A stretch of 12,449 nucleotides of DNA, taken from positions 75,149 through 87,597 of the forward strand of contig NW_003133845.1 in assembly GCF_000003605.2 (NCBI RefSeq), read 5' to 3'. This document shows positions 8,554-12,449 of this stretch, piece by piece (within the stretch, counting starts at the first letter, position 1; every line of letters begins with the position of its first letter). A model generated the notes under the pieces. That model saw only the letters and a list, made by a program, of their open reading frames with translations. It was not told the origin of the DNA and searched no databases. Position numbers and translations under genes: made by a program. The stretch is from Saccoglossus kowalevskii. Lineage: Eukaryota; Hemichordata; Enteropneusta; Harrimaniidae.

Positions 8554-8672
8554 CTGAATTAAAAACAAAATTTAAAATTATTCAAAGTAAAACAAGCAGC
8601 CCACATCAAAGTTCCAGTGAATAAGCAGACTTTCTGCAATTGTTGATACAATTTCTAATAACAATAATGGCA

Positions 8673-8935
8673 AGAGCAAGAATTCATCGTGAAATTGACA
8701 GCACGATTCACGTCCTCAGAATCAATAAATAAAAAGGCATTGCTTCATAGTGAATTCAACTATATAAATTGCACGATACAAACATGACAAGAAGCCAGAG
8801 GGTATAATGTAACCATTGTGATACCATAATTTTTCTTGTCCAATTTTATGTACATTTTACGCACATTTCTATGATTGTTACCGGTAAGTTTCGATCAAAT
8901 GGACAATAACTGTCCATTGCTACATGGTCAATACA
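8673..8935. repeat. Diverged direct repeat, copy B
   Basis: Partner of copy A at 7948-8215, in the same orientation. Its right flank (8966-9003, AGATATCATCATGAAATGAAC and following bases) has a further short match at 11424-11461, where AGATATCACCTTGAAATGAAC continues with AAATCT and a GTCCA-like end. That suggests at least three insertions of one family in this locus. No coding capacity. Not recognised. Confidence 0.65.
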
Positions 8936-10232
8936 AAAATTATAAGATATTCATCAAAATTCGAAGATATCATCATGAAATGAACAAATCTAAGAGAGTT
9001 CCACCCTTATACATATACACCGAGTATTAAAGAAATCAGACTTGCAGTTTTCAAAAAGAAGACGAATATGTAAAAAGTTTTTCAATTAGTGGGAAAAAAG
9101 CAAAAATCAAAGAAAGCTTAGAAAGAACTTCCGTGTGCTGAGAGTATTGAAGAAACATTAAAATTAATTCAAAATTACTTGTACATGAGATATTGATGGA
9201 AAAGCTGAAAACTAATTATGTAAATCAGGTAACTAATATGAACAGAACAGAACAAAAAAATTATGAATTATTATGCTAATTAGAGAATTAATATTAATCA
9301 AAATTAATCAGGCCTGTCTATTGTCCTAGAGCATTTATGTACCAAATTTTATTCAAATGTGATGATCAGTAATTGAGATATCAGTGTTAATTAATTATGT
9401 TAATTAGGTGATTAATAAGCATAAATATTTACCAAAAACTAATTAGGTTTCTGCATAGTTCTCTTTAAAAGTTTCATTAAAATCCAATTTGTGGTTCTTT
9501 ATATATCAGTGGAACATTATGCAAATTAGGTAATTAATATCCAATTAAAACTAATCAGGTGTCTGCATAATTCTAAAAGATCTATGTAGCAAGTCTCATT
9601 GAAAACTACTTGATATATCAAAAGCTGAAAATTAATTAATTATGCAAATTAGGTAATTAATATGTACTCATATTACCCTAAAAACAATCAAGTCTGTGCA
9701 GTGTCCTATGACATCTATGTACCAAGTGTTCATTGAAATGTGATGATTACTACTTGAAATATCAAAAGCTGAAAATTAATTAATTATGCAAATTAGCTAA
9801 TTAATATGTACTCATATTACCCTAAAAACTATCAGATCTGTGCAGTGTCCTATGACATCTATGTACCAAGTTTTATTGAAATGTGATGATTAGTACTTGA
9901 GATATCAGTGGAAAAGCCGAAAATTGATTAATCATTATGCAAATTAGGTAATTAATATTGCACAGATTTTTACCCAAAACTAATCAAATCTGCGCATTAG
10001 TTTGGAGCATCTGTGTGCCAAGTTTCATCAAAATCCAATAAGTGGTTCTTTAGATATCAGTAGAACAGCCATGGAACAGCTAAAAATCAGCTAATTATCA
10101 TGCAAATTAGGTAATTAATATGCATGGATTTTTACCAAAACCTAATCAAATCTGCGCATTGGCCCAGAGCATCTATGCAACAAGTTTCATCAAAAACTGA
10201 TGTATGGTTCTTGAGATATCAGTGGAACAGAC

Positions 10233-10234
<2 letters not shown>

Positions 10235-10282
<48 letters not shown>

Positions 10283-10297
10283 ACACACACACACACA
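10235..10297. repeat. (AC)n microsatellite
   Basis: About 21 uninterrupted AC units (10235-10276), one TC interruption, then about nine more AC units. It belongs to the 3' part of the surrounding repeat element. A 99-codon frame spanning it (10124-10423) reads as a poly-Thr-His run and is not a gene. Confidence 0.97.
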
Positions 10298-10318
10298 TAC
10301 AGACACACTAACTGCAAA

Positions 10319-10350
10319 GACTCCCTTTTTGTGCTTCGCACACGGGAGTC
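10319..10350. repeat. 32-bp hairpin at the repeat element's 3' end
   Basis: The outer stem GACTCCC (10319-10325) pairs with GGGAGTC (10344-10350). The inner stem TGTGC (10330-10334) pairs with GCACA (10338-10342) across a 3-nt loop. Only TTTT and one C are unpaired between the stems. It is probably a structural terminus of the element. Confidence 0.85.
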
Positions 10351-10474
10351 AATCAGAACACTGCGCCCTAGTAAGCCCTACAGTATGCCATATTTGTCAT
10401 TGAGTCATTTCTTCCAAAAGTAGTGGTGGTCCAAGTAAATATTTAAATTAAACAGTTTCTGGATTGGATCTCAC

Positions 10475-10656
10475 CTTGATTACTGTAATGGTAAACTGCT
10501 TTCAAGCAGCAATCTAGTAAAGTCGGCATATTAAACTTGTAGGAATCTTGTAAAGTGTAACATTTCTTAATTTCTGGTGGCAATAATGCACAGTACCCGT
10601 CTACCTCTGTGAGTAATCCATCACTAGATGACTGATGTATGTCACTACTTCCACAG
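10475..10656 (-). CDS. LRRC28: LRRC28-like protein, penultimate coding exon
   Basis: On the - strand the acceptor CTCCTTAG (AG at 10658-10657) and donor CAAG|GTGAGA bound 182 nt: one base completing a Cys codon, 60 codons, and one base (G) carried forward. The frame is open throughout and joins in phase on both sides. The peptide starts CGSSDIHQ and includes LLPPEIKKC and LLDCCLKAVYHYSNQ. It matches the order of vertebrate LRRC28, where I recall GCGAPIQ, FLPAEVKAI and LQELAMRGLYHTYHS. This segment follows the leucine-rich repeats and is rich in cysteines (six in 60 residues). It is too short to appear as a long ORF; splice sites, phase and homology are the evidence. Confidence 0.87.
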
Positions 10657-11627
10657 CTAAGGAGAAAAACATTGAAATCATGAACTACACATCAGTACAC
10701 AGGGTCATTCAGTATTCTCAGGTGACAACCAGTCTAAACATCCAATGTTTTAGATTGATGTTGACGTATCATACATGCTCAATTAAAAATAAACTTTAAG
10801 GGTAATACATTCTCTCCATGCTGATATTTTTTTGAGGGGGGGGGACAGGGGAGAGATGAAATCATTTGAGCTGATCCAGTCTTGCATTCCTCTCCTCTAT
10901 TGAGAAGTATGTGTATGCCAGTCACTCCATATATAGCAAACACCAAATATGCAACGATGTTCTATTTCATGCAGATGTCTCGTGTACACAGCGTGGTGAA
11001 TATGCTCATTTGTGATATTTGCTTCAATTCGCTTGGATTTTTTTTTTAATTTCAACAGATTTTTTCGAGGGACTGAATACAAATAAAATAACATGAGCTT
11101 GCCAACATGAACCATTTTCATCGCAACCAATATAATATAAACCCGTAAGCTCCCAATAACCTTCGTGTGAAGCATATACTGTCAGAACTATGTGACGTCA
11201 AACTATGTGATATGCATTTTCGATCAGTTCTGTCTTAAGTCACACTATGGAGATACGCAGGTTATGTATGTGATAATCTGCTATTATCGCTCTTTCATTC
11301 TTGATATATTCTATCTCTACTACGTCAATCCTACAACAATCTCCTGTCTATTCTGGGATCCTCTGTGCTGAGAATTTTCTTTTGTTTTTCATTGCAAGTC
11401 TATACGTTCCATTCTTACATTTAAGATATCACCTTGAAATGAACAAATCTGTCAGAGGTCCAATGTGATTGAGCTGTGGAGTATGTGTGTTTAAAAATGA
11501 CCAATCATTACTGAAATTTCTCTGGTTATTAATACTTTCCTACAAACAAATACAACCCAAATAAATTCTACTCAGTTGTCTCTACGTGTCAGACCAAGCT
11601 GTATAAATTACATTTGTTTATTATTAC
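10657..11627 (-). other. LRRC28 intron
   Basis: 971 nt, opening GTAATA on the - strand (GT at 11627-11626) and closing CTCCTTAG, phase 2. It has a G9 run at 10836-10844 and a short match to direct-repeat copy B at 11424-11461. A 92-codon - strand frame at 10897-11175 lies inside. It is Lys/His-rich in the middle, resembles no family I know and has no exon context, so I do not call it a gene. Confidence 0.78.
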
Positions 11628-11736
11628 CAGTTGGCTCCGATTTCTTTCATCCAAAGACTGAATGGCAAGGCATGTAGTTCTGTGTTATTGTCAACATATA
11701 TAGACTTCAATGAAGGCAGACCTGGATAGCCCATAT
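11628..11736 (-). CDS. LRRC28: LRRC28-like protein, exon encoding the last leucine-rich repeat
   Basis: On the - strand this exon has 109 nt: two bases (AT) finishing a codon that would be Asp if the previous exon ends in G, 35 codons, and two bases (TG) that combine with C of the next exon to give Cys. The peptide LPSLKSIYVDNNTELHALP is a leucine-rich repeat and aligns with the recalled vertebrate stretch LQYVYVDNNIHLKGLP; it is followed by a segment ending MKEIGAN, like NKVIG. The acceptor TTTAG is at 11741-11737 and the donor is ACTG|GTAATA. The first 39 nt of the exon, with their acceptor, are repeated twice more upstream (11698-11861), so three acceptors compete; only this one keeps the frame. 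Earlier exons lie beyond the right edge of the window. Confidence 0.85.
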
Positions 11737-11861
11737 CTAAATAAATAAAAACAAAATATAGACTTCAATGAAGGCAAACTTGGATAGCCCATATCTAAAT
11801 AAATAAAAACAAAATATAGACTTCAATGAAGGCAGACCTGGATAGCCCATATCTAAATAAA
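11698..11861 (-). repeat. 58-bp tandem triplication containing the LRRC28 exon start and splice acceptor
   Basis: 2.8 copies of a 58-bp unit are seen; the same landmark (GACTTCAATGAAGGCA) starts at 11703, 11761 and 11819. Copies 1 and 3 are identical over the exon part, and copy 2 differs by two bases. Each copy carries TATTTAG or TTTAG followed by ATATGGGCTATCC on the - strand, a potential 3' splice site (exon starts 11736, 11794, 11852). Confidence 0.95.
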
Positions 11862-11966
11862 CAAGTCATTGTCAATGACACGTCCCTGTTCCGTTCATAT
11901 TTGAGTGACATATACATTCAAAGCAGATCATGACCGAAATGCACCTGCATATGTACAACACGTTGT

Positions 11967-12449
11967 ACTAAATCTGAACAAAATCCATCCATGCATGACT
12001 GAGATCTGGTTCCGAAATTGTGAAAATACGTGATTTTAATGCATTTTCGGCCTTAAAATGGCCATCATTCAGCTGTTAAGCGGATCATGAAACAAATGCA
12101 CATATCTATTTGTGACATGATGTACCATGTGTGTGTGAAGTTTAAACTTGATCAATCCAGACATGTCTTGGATACGGATCCAGAACTGAATTCTTTAAGA
12201 AAATGGCCGCCAGTCGGCCATTTCGAACTTGATCCCCCCCCCCCCAAAATGACGTGCATCAAGGTCCTATTAAGTTTAATGTAAGTACCAAATTTGAACG
12301 AAATCCGTCCATGCATAACTGAGATCCGGGTTTGGAATGGTGAAAATGTGCGATTTCAATGCATTTTCGGCCTTAAAGCGGCCGCCATTTGGCTATCGTT
12401 AATGAGATCATGAAACAAATGCACATACATATTTGTGACATGATGTACC
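11967..12449. repeat. Tandem repeat with unit of about 320 bp, one and a half copies, cut by the window edge
   Basis: ATCC(A/G)TCCATGCAT(G/A)ACTGAGATC recurs at about 11985 and 12305. TGCATTTTCGGCCTTAAA recurs at about 12040 and 12360, and TTTGTGACATGATGTACC at 12110 and 12432. That is an offset of 320-323 bp. The copies differ by many substitutions. The unit carries NNATGGCC / GCGGCCGCCAT segments, a C12 run at 12234-12245, and a hairpin at 12201-12223. No coding capacity is seen. Confidence 0.85.
12201..12223. repeat. Perfect 9-bp stem hairpin
   Basis: AAATGGCCG (12201-12209) and CGGCCATTT (12215-12223) are perfect reverse complements around a 5-nt loop. It lies inside the 320-bp repeat; the second unit is cut off before the equivalent position. 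Confidence 0.8.

Larger units (their letters stand above)
9099..10360 (+). mobile_element. Modular AT-rich non-autonomous repeat element with CA tail and terminal hairpin
   Basis: Homology to the inverted copy at 141-480 starts near 9099. The body repeats a core TTATGCAAATTAGGTAATTA-like motif eight times, from about 9216, 9271, 9395, 9517, 9640, 9784, 9935 and 10098. The modules also carry a TGTACCAAGTTTCATnAAAA-like box and an AGATATCAGTGGAA-like box. The 3' part is GGAACAGACGGA, then a CA microsatellite, then a GACTCCC/GGGAGTC hairpin. Near the head, AACTTCCGTGTGC (9126-9138) is an 11/13 inverted match to GCACACGGGAGTC (10338-10350), so the element may have terminal inverted repeats. No transposase or reverse transcriptase is encoded. 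It sits inside an LRRC28 intron. Confidence 0.8.
8554..10474 (-). other. LRRC28 intron between its last two exons
   Basis: On the - strand the intron opens GTGAGATCC (GT at 10474-10473) and closes AATTCAG at 8554. It is 1921 nt and phase 1. It contains the large modular repeat (9099-10360) and direct-repeat copy B (8673-8935). No coding exon is visible within it. Confidence 0.8.
11737..12449 (-). other. LRRC28 intron, upstream part, running off the window
   Basis: No further LRRC28 exon is visible up to the right edge. The interval holds the duplicated acceptors (to 11861) and the tandem repeat of about 320 bp (from 11967). A 65-codon frame at 12087-12284 lies within the repeat and is not supported as a gene. 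Confidence 0.65.

Noticed and set aside
10124-10423. 99-codon frame across the CA tract
   Set aside because: Poly Thr-His comes from the microsatellite within a repeat element.
10897-11175. 92-codon - strand frame as a separate gene or transposase piece
   Set aside because: It lies inside an LRRC28 intron, shows no domain I recognise and lacks splice or homology support.
1-12449. tRNA, rRNA or other structured RNA genes
   Set aside because: Visual scan for B-box-like GGTTCAA contexts and cloverleaf pairing found no acceptable candidate; a covariance-model search was not possible.
1-12449. Autonomous transposon or retroelement coding region
   Set aside because: No reverse transcriptase, integrase or transposase motifs were seen; all repeats appear non-autonomous.

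Overview
The window reads as nuclear DNA of an invertebrate animal, probably marine. It is AT-rich, has GT-AG introns and long non-coding stretches, and holds several families of short non-autonomous repeats. Nothing is organised like a bacterial or viral genome. I cannot fix the species. A hemichordate or another non-vertebrate deuterostome is my leading guess, with a lophotrochozoan as the alternative. The guess rests on the vertebrate-like MEF2 tail and on repeat style, and is weak.

Two protein-coding genes can be recognised, both partial and pointing at each other. (1) The 3' end of a MEF2 (myocyte enhancer factor 2) gene is on the + strand. It has one internal coding exon (1123-1261), a 784-bp last intron carrying a fold-back element, and the terminal coding exon (2046-2376). 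Reading phases join exactly (GG|T = Gly), and the C-terminus keeps the MEF2 SUMO/phospho motif IKSEPxSPPRD and the final KRxRxxxxW(A/S)T. (2) The 3' end of an LRRC28-like gene is on the - strand. Three exons (11628-11736, 10475-10656, 8309-8553) join in phase and align with the last leucine-rich repeat and the cysteine-containing C-terminal region of vertebrate LRRC28. No ready-made ORF prediction would show this gene as more than one fragment, because its exons are short.

Layout: 1-1122 upstream MEF2 intron with repeats; 1123-2376 MEF2 coding exons; 2377 to about 2690 putative MEF2 3' UTR; about 2690-3452 a 33-bp minisatellite rich in TACCTCA, which equals a let-7 7mer-A1 target site; 3454-7947 non-coding sequence between the convergent genes, with a hairpin element (5042-5141) and a small CpG-containing GC-rich islet (5745-5835); 7948-8308 LRRC28 3' side; 8309-11736 LRRC28 exons and introns, with a modular repeat element of about 1.2 kb (9099-10360); 11737-12449 the next LRRC28 intron, with duplicated splice acceptors and a tandem repeat of about 320 bp.

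The two genes do not act in one known pathway. MEF2 is a nuclear transcription factor and LRRC28 is a poorly characterised leucine-rich-repeat protein. Their adjacency is the notable point: MEF2A and LRRC28 are also neighbours in the human genome (15q26.3, from memory), so this looks like old conserved linkage. I found no new multi-gene system. The most testable observations are the linkage, the triplicated splice acceptor in LRRC28 and the let-7-like repeat array downstream of MEF2.
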